From Oscheius onirici (lineage: Eukaryota > Nematoda > Chromadorea > Rhabditida > Rhabditidae), in assembly GCA_932521025.1 (NCBI GenBank), contig OW051472.1:9114001-9178000 (forward strand): 64,000 bases of DNA. Reading direction: 5' to 3'. A program made the position numbers and the translations under genes. The notes under the pieces are model-generated. The model made no database searches, was not told the DNA's origin, and saw only the letters and a list, made by a program, of their open reading frames with translations. Position 1 is the first letter of the stretch; each line of letters opens with the position of its first letter. Shown piece by piece: positions 37,301 to 48,754 of the stretch.

Positions 37301-40300
37301 CCGACACGTGAGGCTGCTCATAGGTGACAAGGCTAAGACTCACTTATTATTGAGTTAGGAGTATTAGATTGCTCTTTTGACATGTACAACTTTATTCTTT
37401 TTTGTTTGCTTTGAATAGAGAACCGTCTCTAATCCAAACAGTATCGTAGCAGTTTTTGAAGATCGTGAAAAAAAAACGAGGACTTATAAGACAACAAAGA
37501 AAATGTTCGTTTTTTATCATTGGATATTTATTGTTTGTAAAACGGAATGTACATACCTATAATTTGCCTATAATTTGGTCAAAACAAGAGCCGTTCGTAC
37601 AATGGAAAACGTTGGATACTCAGCTAAGAAAATGCAGCTAAATTTGACGTTAGATGTGTTTTCAGTTGACTATCCAACGCTTGTCTTATTTGGACGCAGA
37701 ATGAGCAATGCGAAGATCTGTGTACTCTTCATTTTACAGACTATACGGATCCAATGACGAAAAGGATCCAAAATTATAGTAGAGCGAAAAAAAGTTGTCT
37801 TTATAACTTTTGTTTTCCAGCCGTTTTATTCCCTCAAGCCTAGTTATTCATCTCTCTAATAGGCTCAAAAACCAGTGATAAGTAATTTTAATTAGCCTCT
37901 CTCTCAAGCCTGCCTCACTCTCGGCAGCTCTAAATCAGTGACTTGAAGACTGGAGCCATCTGGCATTCCACGGGCTGCCGTTTATTATTCTCTCATGTCG
38001 CTGTTTATCCGCTCCTGATGATGATAGCAGAACGAAAGTTCTCGCAACCGCCGCCAAGAGCTTTCAAGTTCAGTCCCATACCTGATCTTCCAGCCTATTC
38101 GGTCAAGTATACTATCGATTATGGTAAGTTTTTGATGGACTGCTGGGAGAAGGGGTGGACTTGTTAATAGTTCTAATTCATAGCGGGAATATTTTGACTC
38201 TGATAAAAAACAGATTTAAAGTGTACAGACTGAGAAAAGGTACTTTTTTGACTTTTCCTGAATGTTTGAATGCTCCTAAAAAAGGTTTTGGTTTAAACAA
38301 CTTAAACTTCGAAGTTCTTCATACTGAAGTATCCCTGCGTCTCTGCACAATAACCTCCCAGACCCCAACCGTTTTTTCTCTTCGCTCCTCGTTACATATG
38401 TAGCTCAATTTGTTCCGTTTCGTATCGCTTCATGGCACTAATCTATGATCAATTTGTAGTAATCGTTCTTATCGAATTAACCTTCGATATATGTCGCTAT
38501 TGCATCGTACAAGGTTTTTCCGATTTTTGAGACGAGAGTTATTTGTTGGCTTGCCAGCACCAGCTCGTCGGTCGACCTGGCATTGCACTAAAGCCGCGAT
38601 TACGTACGCATTTTTTTTGGGGTGAAGACATATTTTTTTAATTAATATTTTGTTTTTCCTTGGTAGATGAGATGTCTATCTGTATGGGAAAAATAGTCGG
38701 AAAGTTGGGAAAATTTTTCCCCCTCCCTCGAGGGAAATATAAAATTAGGCCCTCCCTCGAGGGAAATATAAAATTGTGTAAGATTAGGAAAATTTCTGAA
38801 ACAAAATATCGAATTTTTTCTAATAGAAGCACCCCTGTACGCAATTACGTACGCACTTTTTTCGGGTTGAGGAAAAATTTTCCCAACTTTCCGACTATTT
38901 TTCCCATACAGTAGACATCTCATCTACCAAGGAAAAACAAAATATTAATTAAAAAAATATGTCTTCACCCCAAAAAAAATGCGTACGTAATTGCGTACAG
39001 GGGTGCTTCTATTAGAGCTTTTAAAGTATGTTATATGCTGAACTGAATCTTGGGTTACTGTAGCCATCTTGAACTGGACTGGATCTTGCTAACCCTCTGA
39101 AAAGAAATCGAGAGTAGTGGTAGTCCTTATCCTCCCCGAAGCCGCATATCTGTTTTCGCCCGAGTGCTTCCTCAGGCCCTGCTCTTTGCCGGAGACTCTC
39201 CTCCTGAAATCCGATATAGTCAGAGAGAGAAAGGGAGTGAGTGACTCTCGTGTGCCGATGAATAAGTCGGTACGTGACAGAGACAGAAGCGCCCAATCGA
39301 CGAATAAGGATCGCCGCAAGGAGCGGACTCTCAATCTTGTGCCAGGTCAGTCACTAGAGGACTCTCGTGCTTCTTTGGACTCATTTTTTACGTTTTCTCC
39401 CTTTATCTTTTTGGTTACAAAATTCTGTGAACTCTGGAATAGTGTCTTACGGTTTGGTAGGAAAGAGTCTTCTTTGAATGCTCGGCTGGGACAATTTTTT
39501 ATTTTTTTAAAGAGGTTGCTTGATAAAAAAAACTATGGTAAACTGATCAGCAAACGGCTTGTTTAACCTACAAAGAACGGGTGTAAGTTACCCGCCTATC
39601 TTCTTTCTTCATAACTCATGTCGCCCGTTTCAGCCAACATCCAAAATGAATTTGGCGTCTGCGGCTGGATTCTCACGATTCTCAGCTACATGCTCATCAT
39701 CATCACTCTGCCAATATCAGCCTGCATGTGCATCAAAGTTCGATCTTTCACTTTGGAGAGACTTAACAAAATTCAGGTTGTGCAAGAATACGAGAGAGCC
39801 GTCATCTTCCGACTGGGAAGACTGATGCCGGGCGGGGCTAAAGGACCGGGTATTTTCCTCATCGTTCCCTGTATCGACACTTATCGAAAAGTGGATCTTC
39901 GAGTCTTGTCCTTCGAGGTGCCGCCACAGGAAATCTTGTCAAAAGATTCCGTGACGGTGGCTGTCGACGCTGTCGTCTACTTTAGGATATCCAATGCGAC
40001 CATTTCGGTGAGTTTTTCAATGGACTATTTTTCCACTCTGAATCAGTTAATTACGGGACAAACTTTATCTTTATCCCTTTCACGTCACCCTATTCTGATA
40101 GCAAAGAATGACCTTTTACGTCTCTTTTATCCAACCCCTATGGAAAAACTGTGACACTTTAGGATAGGAATGTGCTGAACAGGCACCGGGCCCGTGTCAT
40201 TGTGGACCGAAACCGTGCCAGGAAGGCGCATTTTCGGGGAAGACTACTTTAGGCGAAAAAACTTGGTACCCATTTTGAACATAAGCTCGGAACGGCATAC

Positions 40301-43300
40301 AGTTCAAATTGGGTGCCAAGTTTTCACGGCTCCCCCAAAAGTGCGCACTGTTAGCACGGTGCCCATACCTAGTTCTGAAAAAGACTTTTGGGATAGAATA
40401 GGAGCGGTGTTTTTCAAAAGTTAAAACGACTTGCCTTGTTTCAAATATGAAAAATATACAGTCATTGAGAAGATCTGAAATCAGTAATCCTCTACATTTG
40501 TAGGTAACAAACGTCGAAGATGCAGCCAGATCAACAAAGCTTTTGGCTCAGACCACTTTGAGAAACATTCTCGGTACCAAGACTCTTGCCGAGATGCTAT
40601 CAGACAGAGAAGCCATTTCCCATCAGATGCAGGTAACCGTAAGCACCGCACACTTTTCTAACACTCGCAACTTGCAGAGCACACTCGATGAAGCCACTGA
40701 GCCATGGGGAGTCAAGGTGGAACGAGTCGAGGTCAAGGACGTCCGGCTGCCGGTTCAATTGCAAAGAGGTGAACTATTTGAGTTGGCTCTGGAACAAAGA
40801 ATAATTTTTAGCTATGGCTGCGGAAGCTGAGGCTGCTCGAGAGGCTAGAGCCAAGGTGATTGTGGCCGAAGGAGAACAGAAGGCTTCGAGAGCTTTGAAA
40901 GAAGCTGCCGAAGTCATTGCTGAATCACCGTCGGCAATACAACTTCGATATCTTCAGACGTTGAACTCGATTTCGTGAGTTTTTAGCAAAAAGAGAGAGG
41001 CTTGAGACAAACTTTCAATTTTTTCTGGATAGCTTTCTGGTTCGAGACTTATTAAACGGCCTGAATACTCAGCCGAAGCGAATCTTAACTGTCTCAGACT
41101 TAATTGATCAAAAAAAGAAGTAGAATTTTAGTTTTATTTTCAAGTGTTCTTTTTAACAAAGTATCCAAGAGAAACCTCTTTGTTAAAAGCTCAAAACATG
41201 ACTTTTTCAGAGCCGAGAAAAACTCGACGATCATCTTCCCCTTCCCTGTAAGTTTTCTAATCCTTACCAATCGAAAATCCCAAATTTAGATTGATTTGCT
41301 CAGTGCTTTCCTACAACGACCGACACCCAAAGTGTGAGTTTTCTGCACTGGCTCTCACACTGCTGTCTTCGCTTAACCACCAGCCTTTTCAGGGACGCTC
41401 CCTCCTCGTCCGGCTTATCGTCACTAAAAATGCACGCGAGCTGAGCTCACTTCCAAAAAGACACACTTCACAGCCCCACACATCAGATCTTCTTCTGTGT
41501 TCTGTATATTCAAATAAACATTTATCTGACACGCGGCTTGTTTTAATAAGCGGTTTTTTTTGCAATTAATTGGCTGAAGACGGGTGTGACACCGCTGTTG
41601 GCTTTGGCGAAAAAAAAAAGTAAAATGAATGGGAATACTCGAGCACATTTTCTGTGTTTTATGAAAACTGTAGACTTTTTGCAATCTCTGGTAAAAGGGG
41701 CACCTTATCCAAAAATTTTTGTAGAACATTCGCTCCAAAAGAAGCCTGTCCTGACAAAAAATATTTGCACCCAATGGTGCAGAGAAAACGACTTTCCCCT
41801 TTAACTGTAAAACCACACATATTTTAGATACCGCCGAATTTGTTTTAACAATTCCCAGTGGCTTTCAGAGTAAAAGTTTCTGCTTCAAAACTGGCAAACA
41901 TTCGCTATAGAGATAATTTTTGAATTGGCCCGCGCTTTCTTTATAAAACATTTTTCAAATCAAATTGGTAGAAATTTAGCTGCTTTTTTCACGGCTGTGT
42001 ATCCAACGTTTGCAGCATGGCCGATTTAAAAAATTCTCTGTATTTTTTCAACTGATTATAGTCAGATCCGTGAAACTGTAAAAGGCAAGACTGTCGCACC
42101 AGAGTTTTCTTTGATAACCTTTTCAGCTTTCGAGCAAAACCAATCCTTTTCCAGCGAAGAGCCTCCTCCTCTGCCGAAGAAAATCCGCTCTTGCTGTCTA
42201 TACAAATACCCTGATTGGGTTCAAGGCATGGTCGGCGAGGGCAAAGCTCCAGTCTCCGGCAGCTCGCAGGTGAGATCGAAAGGTGCGCTCAGCCACAAGA
42301 AAAATCCACAAAATTGTGCTCCTTTTTCAGCACCAACATCCGCCATCTCAACACTCTCATTGGCACCCTCCGGCCGGTTCCGGCCCGAGCACCACAACCA
42401 CCAGTGGCCGTCCACCGCTCCCCCTCAGGTTTGTTCACCCTAATTTGTCAGGCGGGCCCTTTGTTTATAACGGAAGACTCATCTCCCTTGAGAAGGGAAG
42501 GAGGAGTTTCCTTCTGCTGAAGCTCACTCTAGTGACCAGTGCAATTTGATACGTTCTGTTTACGGCTGGCTGTAAGGGGTCAGGACAGTTGTCTTTCGCA
42601 GAACAATGGTCGCCTGTCGTAGCTATGGGTAAGTTTTATGAGTTTTTTGATATCTTCTTTGGTAGCCGAAGAACTCTATTCTTGACTCTATATCAGATCT
42701 TTGTCCTTTCCTTCAGACTAAAACAAACCTTTGCCTTTCTTCCAGAATTCGATCTTGTCACCTGTTGTTCTCTTTTTTGGTCGATCATATCTTCTTTCCT
42801 TTTTCAGCCTTTGATCTCTAGCTTCTTTACTAGTTTTCTTTCTATTGGCTCGTACACAATATTTTTTAAAAATCCATGTTCCATGCTCAGTGTACTATGC
42901 ATCGGTCAGCTCCAAGCCCCTCCCTTTTTTGTCCAGTTCATTTGTTCCTTTTGTCAGAGGCGCAAATCCAATCATAACGTGTCCTCTATATCTGGATGGG
43001 TGGTCTCTTTCTCTCGTTACTCTCTCCACTCCTTTAATCATTCCTTCTGATCTTTCTAGAGACAAAAAGAGACATATCAGATTCTGCCCTCTTGGTTTAT
43101 TTTATGTCGCCCTCTTGACGCGCTGTCAAGATTTTCAGTCGAGCTCATTTATCAACGGGAAGTGCGGAGCAATTTATGCTATCAGCGACGGAGAAAGGAA
43201 CGCAGGGTTTTGTATGGCGTTTTCAGAAAAACTCTATAAATTTCTAGGTGTTACCTGGTTTGAACTTTTTACTAACTTGGCTCAACATTTAGCTGTTTCG

Positions 43301-46300
43301 CCAGATCGTCTGACCATTCTACGAACGAGACAAAGTTAGACCAAAACTTTCCATCAAGCAATAAAAACGCTGGCACGTGTTCATGCGTTCTTTCACTGCT
43401 AACCCGCTGCTTATCCTCCTGAGGCGTAAAGTGAGGGCTCCCAGTCAGCTGTTGGCCATCTCATAGTCAGCGGTCTTCCTTTTCCCTCTTCCGGACAGAT
43501 TACGGCCAGCCAAAACATGACCCCCTCCTGTTTCTGTCTACGTCATTGCGTCCTCTACTGCCCGGTCGAGAGGATACCGCTCAGTAGGGATGAACAAGGG
43601 CAAGCTTTACACTTTTTTAAAGCCAAGACCTATACGATTCTAGTCTGGAAAAATCTATTCAGCTTGTTTTGGTAACCCACTCCTGATTTCGCCTCCTCCT
43701 TTCCCGTTTGGAACTGAAAACTTTTCCTGAGTCCTTTTAAAAGTCTTTGATTTCTTTTGATTTATACAAATCAAAGGGGTTATTTCCAATACTTTCCTTG
43801 CCAAAAAAAGTTTTTTCTGATCCGGTATGAAAAAAACTCGAGAAATACTCTGTAATTAGGTTCAAAAAAAATTTCTCTTTGCCTTCAAACGTCTTCGAAT
43901 GTCCAAAATCGTGTTCCTAGCGGATCCTCAAGTTGCTCCTTCTCTCAAATTACACGATGTATCAGGTGTGTGTCTCTTGCAAGTCGAACCAATTAGTCCG
44001 CCTTAATCCGCCGCGGACTCGAAAAAAGCTCCACTGACAGGAGGTCTCAAATTACAATTTTGATGAAAAGTTGTGACGGCTCCGAGCTGAGAGAACTTTT
44101 GCGCAAACAAATGAAGCTTTTCAGCATGCGAGAAGCACAATATCACTCGCAAGTCGGCCAGCAGCCGAGTACGACAGCTACACCGAGCCAGCTGGATCCA
44201 GGTCGGTCATTTTGTGAAAAACACTTGGCTTCAGCTCTAGCTCACCAGCTTTTATGACAGAAAAACAGAATTTAATAAAATACTCGCATGGCTTCCTTTT
44301 TGCAGGCTTGCTGCTCGACTCTTCTCGTCGCGGTTCGCGCGGGCCAGCCCGAGGAGCCGCAGCTAACTCCCTACTGAAACAGGCCATTGCTAACCGACTG
44401 AAAGAGGAAGAAAAGAGGGAAGACGAGTCCAGAATGGATCGCGGTGAGAAGGAAATGAGCAGAAGTATTGTGGGAAACCCCGCCTGGTACAGAGACGATG
44501 AGGGAAGGACGGGATTCAAGCCAAGAGAATGGGAAAACTTGCCGAATCAGCAGAAGGATCAGGTCAAAAAGAGGCGAGAGAAGAGGAGAGAGGAAGCTGG
44601 AACGGCTGTTTCGGAAATTGATGAGGAGTTGTTGAAGGAGAAGGAGCCGGAAGAAGAAGCCAGAGAACTGACCAAGGAGGAGAAGAAAGAGCTGAAGAAA
44701 AAGGAGAAAGAAGAGAAGAAAGACGAAGAAAAGAGGAAGAAGGAGGAGAAAAAGAGAGAAAAAGAGGAAAAGAAGAGACTGGAGAAGGAAGAGAAGGAGA
44801 GGAAGAAGAGTCAGACGTCTCTGGACAAGATTGAGAGAGAGAAGCCGGAGTCTGGACTTCAGGAAGGTACTCTAGAAATGGAGAAGAAGAGAAGTATGAG
44901 CAGGGAGAGAGAATCTGAAGCGGAGAGACGTGAGAGAAAGGAGAAGAGGAGACGGGAGAAGGAGGGTTCAACGGAACGGACAGAAGAAACTGAACAGAAG
45001 GAGAAAAGAAAGGAGAGAGGAGAGAGTCACAAGACCAGAGACTCCAGTACTGATCGTCCTGACAGAGAGTCAAGGGATTCCAATAAAGGAGAAAGTCACA
45101 GAATCAGGAAAAGTGATCGAGACAGAACCACTGGAGGAGACCGTACTGCTCATCGAGAGAAGGATCGAGAACCAGAAGAGTTGAAAAAAGAAACGCTCAA
45201 GAGAACAGAGCATCTTCAAAGAGAGCATGCTACAAAATCTGAGAGTGATCGAAAGCAGGAAACAAGAACCAAGGGAGAGAGTCACAGGACAAGAGAACAT
45301 TCTGATCAGTCCAGTCCCCTGTCTGATTCTCATTCGAAGCAGTCGACTGAGAAAGTTGAAAGTCCGTCTCTCCGTCGTGACTCTGCCACTTCAGCTGCTT
45401 CCAGTACAAAATCTACCGACACAGTCAGACAACAACCTATTTCGGGAAAACCGCCTCGTCATCCTTCTACAGGTTCATCCTCCAAGACACCAGCTCAGTT
45501 GAGTCCCAGTTCCTCAAATGAGGAGGACAGAAAGGCTTTTATTCTCGCGACCAAGCCGAGAAAGACGAACATCGGAGAGAGAAGGGACAGTTCCATGAGC
45601 GAGATCTCTCACAAGAGTGTGACCTTTAGTGATCGTGTCCAGACCCATGAGATTGAGAGAATCGTCCTGTCCAGCTCTGAAGACGACGTTGGGGTGATGA
45701 GTGACGATGAGCTGAGCAAACCGGACAGTGAGAGACGAAGAAAGTTGGTTCGGATGCTCCAAGAACAGGGAGAGGCGACTGATTCTGATGAAGAGGACGA
45801 CTTTGAGGAACAGGAACGTCTGATCGAGCAGAGAATGCTGGAGGAGCAGATGATGAGTCAAGGCATTTACCCAGTCTACAATCTGGAAGAGACCGGGTCG
45901 CAGAACAGCATGTATCCGGAGGAATTGGATCCAGACAGGTGGGGAAGAGATGGTTTTCTGTTGTCGCATGACTTTTAGTGGATTTTTTTTGCGAAAACAT
46001 CCGAAAGTTTTTCAGTATTGAAGCTAGACGATGTCTATGTCCAAGATCTTTCTAAAAACTGAAAACTTTTGGATTTGTGAATACCTCCAAGAAATTTCTA
46101 ATCCATTCACAAGTCATGACAACAGTAAACTATCTAGATACTTGCTCGAAGAAGACGGAAGCTACATCTCATTGGACAAACTGCCAGCCGCTGTCAGAAG
46201 AGCCATCATCGCCGACATGACGAGTCGACCGAGAGACGACGAAGTCAACATGGGCAGTATGTCCAAATTGCATGAGGAAGGTCCCTACAGTCCTCAGATG

Positions 46301-47083
46301 GGACACAGCCACGAATCGACTCTGCCCAGAAGTGCCAGCGGCTATCTGGACGAGCAGTACATGATGCAGAGCTATCAGCAGGCCATGTACGGGGCTTTTC
46401 ACCCGGACGATCGTGTCGAGAGCCCTTCAGTCAGTCCTCCGCAAGCCAGAATTCCAAGAACTTTGGGAGAGAGACGGCAACTGCATCAGCTTCATGAAAG
46501 CTTCTACGATAATGTTCCGAGCAGGAGCAGCAGTCTGATTGGAGTCGAAAGCAGTAGCTCTGGGAGAGTGCAGGAAAGACGCGGCTCCGAGGTTTTGGGT
46601 TCTCAGGAGAGAGGAGCGGAACTTGTCACCCCGGTGCCGTCTCCTCCAAGACGAGGGAGCAGTACTTCGATAGAGAGAAGAGCCTTCTTCGAGTCGATGA
46701 ATCCCTCGATCGGCGGAGTTCATGCGAAGAGAGACGATGACAACACGCCGACTCCGTCGCCGCCAAGAGTCATCGTGAGTCAGTCCGGTCAGCCACCACA
46801 ACAACGACTTCTTGTCACTACTACTACTACCTCGACCATGCTGACAAATCGGACGGAGATTCTTGAGAAGGAGAGCGGAAATGAGGAAGATATGAGACGG
46901 CGCTTTGTCAAGCAGTTTGGTGCTAATCGGAAAGCACCGAGGGCGGAAGAAGAGGATCCATTGGATCCTGGGCCTACCAGTGGAAGTAGGGAGAGTATCT
47001 ACAGTACGGATAGCAGAGAGTCCGTCGTGTCCGAAGCGTCTATTAGGAAGGAGAACTTTGTTAGGAGAAATTTTAACTATTAA
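34327..47083 (+). CDS. mec-2: MEC-2 stomatin, canonical-leader isoform with long C-terminus
   Basis: Stomatin of mechanosensory neurons. In C. elegans it sits on the inner plasma membrane, binds cholesterol and boosts the MEC-4/MEC-10 DEG/ENaC channel. Exons 34327..34542, 34585..34687, 39634..39737, 39777..40007, 40504..40632, 40678..40768, 40812..40974, 41211..41247, 41290..41333, 42155..42269, 42331..42428, 44125..44201, 44306..45938 and 46138..47083 give 1328 residues with every phase matching. The leader has [29 protein letters not shown] and SDEVE as in worm MEC-2. The membrane hairpin is around residues 116-141, with the key proline in ITLPISA at 133. The PHB domain runs [20 protein letters not shown] to [28 protein letters not shown] and [13 protein letters not shown] follow as in C. 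elegans. The two last exons are Lys/Glu- and Ser-rich, probably coiled coil and disorder. Confidence 0.93.
34688..38030. other. mec-2 intron, no exon recognised
   Basis: Contains a family II MITE at 35190-35315 and an inverted-repeat scrap near 37604-37675 (GTTGGATACTCAGC and GACTATCCAACG). Open frames are short and low in complexity. Confidence 0.4.
35190..35315. mobile_element. Foldback MITE, family II, copy d
   Basis: GTAAAGTTGCGTACGAAAAA and TACGTAAGGTGAAGATTTGG match the family II ends. It is somewhat degraded on the left. Confidence 0.6.
38031..38123 (+). CDS. mec-2: mec-2 93-base phase-1 cassette exon
   Basis: Acceptor ATAGCAG and donor GTAAGT bound a 31-codon frame ([19 protein letters not shown] to IDYG). 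It starts and ends in phase 1, so it can be included or skipped without changing the frame of the core. It could alternatively be a first exon using the ATG at 38018. Confidence 0.5.
38590..39025. mobile_element. Foldback MITE, family III, compound copy
   Basis: A near-complete copy (38816-39025) with CTAATAGAAGCACCCCTGTA and its inverted end sits next to an oppositely oriented partial copy (38590-38815). That partial copy carries a duplicated CCCTCCCTCGAGGGAAATAT block. Located in a mec-2 intron between the two cassettes. Confidence 0.65.
39220..39345 (+). CDS. mec-2: mec-2 126-base phase-1 cassette exon
   Basis: 42 codons, strongly charged ([19 protein letters not shown] to LNLVP), phase 1 at both ends. 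The donor GTCAGT is weaker than usual. It lies about 290 bases before the stomatin core. Confidence 0.45.
40164..40374. mobile_element. Inverted-repeat element, family D, copy 1
   Basis: Contains GGCACCGGGCCCGTGTCA and, near the other end, AGCACGGTGCCCATACC. The middle holds inverted TTGAACATAAGC-type blocks. An opposite-oriented copy is at 60430-60646. Located in the mec-2 core intron 40008-40503. Confidence 0.65.
42429..44124. other. mec-2 intron before the C-terminal exons
   Basis: Holds the 27-base microexon candidate. A weaker phase-keeping 45-base candidate lies at about 43921-43965 (acceptor TTCCTAG, donor GTGTGT). Otherwise nothing is recognised. Confidence 0.35.
42602..42628 (+). 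CDS. mec-2: mec-2 candidate 27-base microexon
   Basis: TTTCGCAG before and GTAAGT after bound 27 bases. Inserted between 42428 and 44125 they keep phase 2 and add nine residues (TMVACRSYG context). Confidence 0.35.
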
Positions 47084-47161
47084 TGTGGGTTTCATTTTGG
47101 CTCTGCTTATGCTTATGCGATTGGCTTCTACTTACGGAAAAAATGGTGATTTATTGAAAAA

Positions 47162-47714
47162 TCTGGATCTGTGAAAAAGTGGATTCTTTGAAGAAGAAGG
47201 GATTTGTCTTTGCCCCTTGTTTTACTGAATTCAATCGGACAAAAAGAGAACAAAAACTTGTCTGAACTGCGTAACCTGACAAAAAGTGAACAATAGCTCT
47301 TACAAAAGTCAAATCCTCATACTTTCTCATAGGATCACTGTTTATCTGTAATCTGTAATCTGAATCAATCTAAAAAACCGTAATCTGGATCAATCTAAAA
47401 AAACACCTAGTTGATAACTGATACAACGAGTAGAACATAAATCTGAAGAAAAACAAATGGATTCTCTCCTAATGAAAAAGGTCTTATAAAGTACTTCCTC
47501 TTGATTTTTAACATTTTGTGGAACAGACGATAAACAGTGATCCTATGAGAAAGTACGAGGATTTGACTTTTGTAAGAGCTATTGTTCACTTTTTGTCAGG
47601 TTACTCAGTTCAGACAAGTTATTGTTCTCTTTTTGTCCGATTGAATTCAGTAAAACAAGGGGCAAAGACAAATCCCTTCTTCTTCAAAGAATCCACTTTT
47701 TCACAGATCCAGAT
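47162..47714. mobile_element. Foldback element, two 186-base arms
   Basis: Arms 47162-47347 and 47529-47714 are nearly exact inverted copies, each with ACAAAAAGTGAACAATAGC or its complement. The spacer is about 180 bases. It is flanked by direct repeats (47127-47162 and 47781-47816), identical over 27 bases. It lies just after the mec-2 stop codon, so long 3'UTRs could form a hairpin. Confidence 0.75.
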
Positions 47715-48328
47715 TGTTCTCTTTTTGTTAAAATTCATAGAATTTACGAATAGTGATTCTCCATACACTAGCAAAAAGTGTCTACTCATGGAAAAAATGG
47801 TGATTTATTGAAAAATACATAAATATAGGGAGTCGAGGGTGCATAAATCAAACGAAGACGAAACAAGGCACTAAAGTAATTGAAAGAGAGGAATGAAAGT
47901 TGACTTTGAAAACATTTTTCTCATAGTGATACGAAATCAGAACCAATATTTTCAATGCATGCCAAAAAAAACTCAACAAAATTTAATCCCAATCCGCAAT
48001 CCCACGATACGGCCCAGTTTAAAGCAAAGTAAACTATACCGGCCGGAAGATCGTAAGATCGAGGATGGACGATCATACTGTGAAAAGAGTGGTTGTACTT
48101 TAGCTGGCACCTACGTTCGTTCCAAACATTTTGGTGCGAACACCCAAAATGGCTTGAATTTGCTATTTTCATCATTTTCCAGCCGTTTTTCGCATTTTTA
48201 ACTACTTTTAATAAATTCAGCGTGTAAAAGAACCCCCGGGAGAAGAAAATTGCAATAAAAAAGATATAAATAGGCAAAAACTGTTCGAGAACATCTTGTG
48301 AACGGCTATTGTATAATAAAAGAGTATT

Positions 48329-48499
48329 ATGGTTTGTTCAAAAAAAAAAAGAAGGCTTGACCGTAACCCATTTAGTTCGCCGCAAAACCGGAATATCATC
48401 AGGAACCTTGGCTGAGTATCCTACGTTTTCATATTATAAGGGTATCGCGAGGAAACAAATGGGTTACGGTCGAGCTCTCTTTTTATTGAACAAACCATA
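48329..48499. mobile_element. Foldback element, family I, copy b
   Basis: The ends ATGGTTTGTTCA and TGAACAAACCAT are exact inverted repeats. Inner ACCGTAACCCATTTAG pairs with AAATGGGTTACGGT. It is only about 170 bases, with no ORF. Confidence 0.75.
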
Positions 48500-48636
48500 A
48501 GATGCTCTACAAACATCCTCAATTTTCTGTCTCCAGGTGTTCTAAAAATAATAATATTTCCCCAAATATAGATTCACTGCTTCAGCTTTGGCTCGCTCGT
48601 TTTTACTTTAAAAAGTCCTAATTCTATCATTTTCAG

Positions 48637-48754
48637 CGAGCTTGACCCGATGAAGCGTTCACTGGAAGAGCGCTACGATTTTGCTCGTCCCGACCGTATC
48701 TCAAAGGCTCTTTCCGGCTCCCTCTGGGCTGGCACCGAGACCAAAGAGTCCTAA
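48637..48754 (+). CDS. mec-2: Alternative terminal exon, probably of mec-2
   Basis: After a strong acceptor (ATCATTTTCAG) comes ELDPMKRSLEERYDFARPD and SGSLWAGTETKES, then TAA. It accepts phase 2, as left by the donors at 42428 and 45938. AATAAA lies at 48824-48829. No other upstream gene offers a donor, so I assign it to mec-2 with caution. Confidence 0.5.

Noticed and set aside
43921-43965. Second possible small exon in the mec-2 C-terminal intron
   Set aside because: Keeps phase, but the acceptor (TTCCTAG) is weak and the encoded Ser-rich peptide has no support.
44564-45969. Long antisense frames opposite the mec-2 C-terminal exon
   Set aside because: They are mirror frames of the repetitive Lys/Glu codons on the + strand.
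45514-46402. Further antisense frames around the mec-2 terminal exons
   Set aside because: Shadow frames; the + strand has consistent phases and recognisable gene structure.
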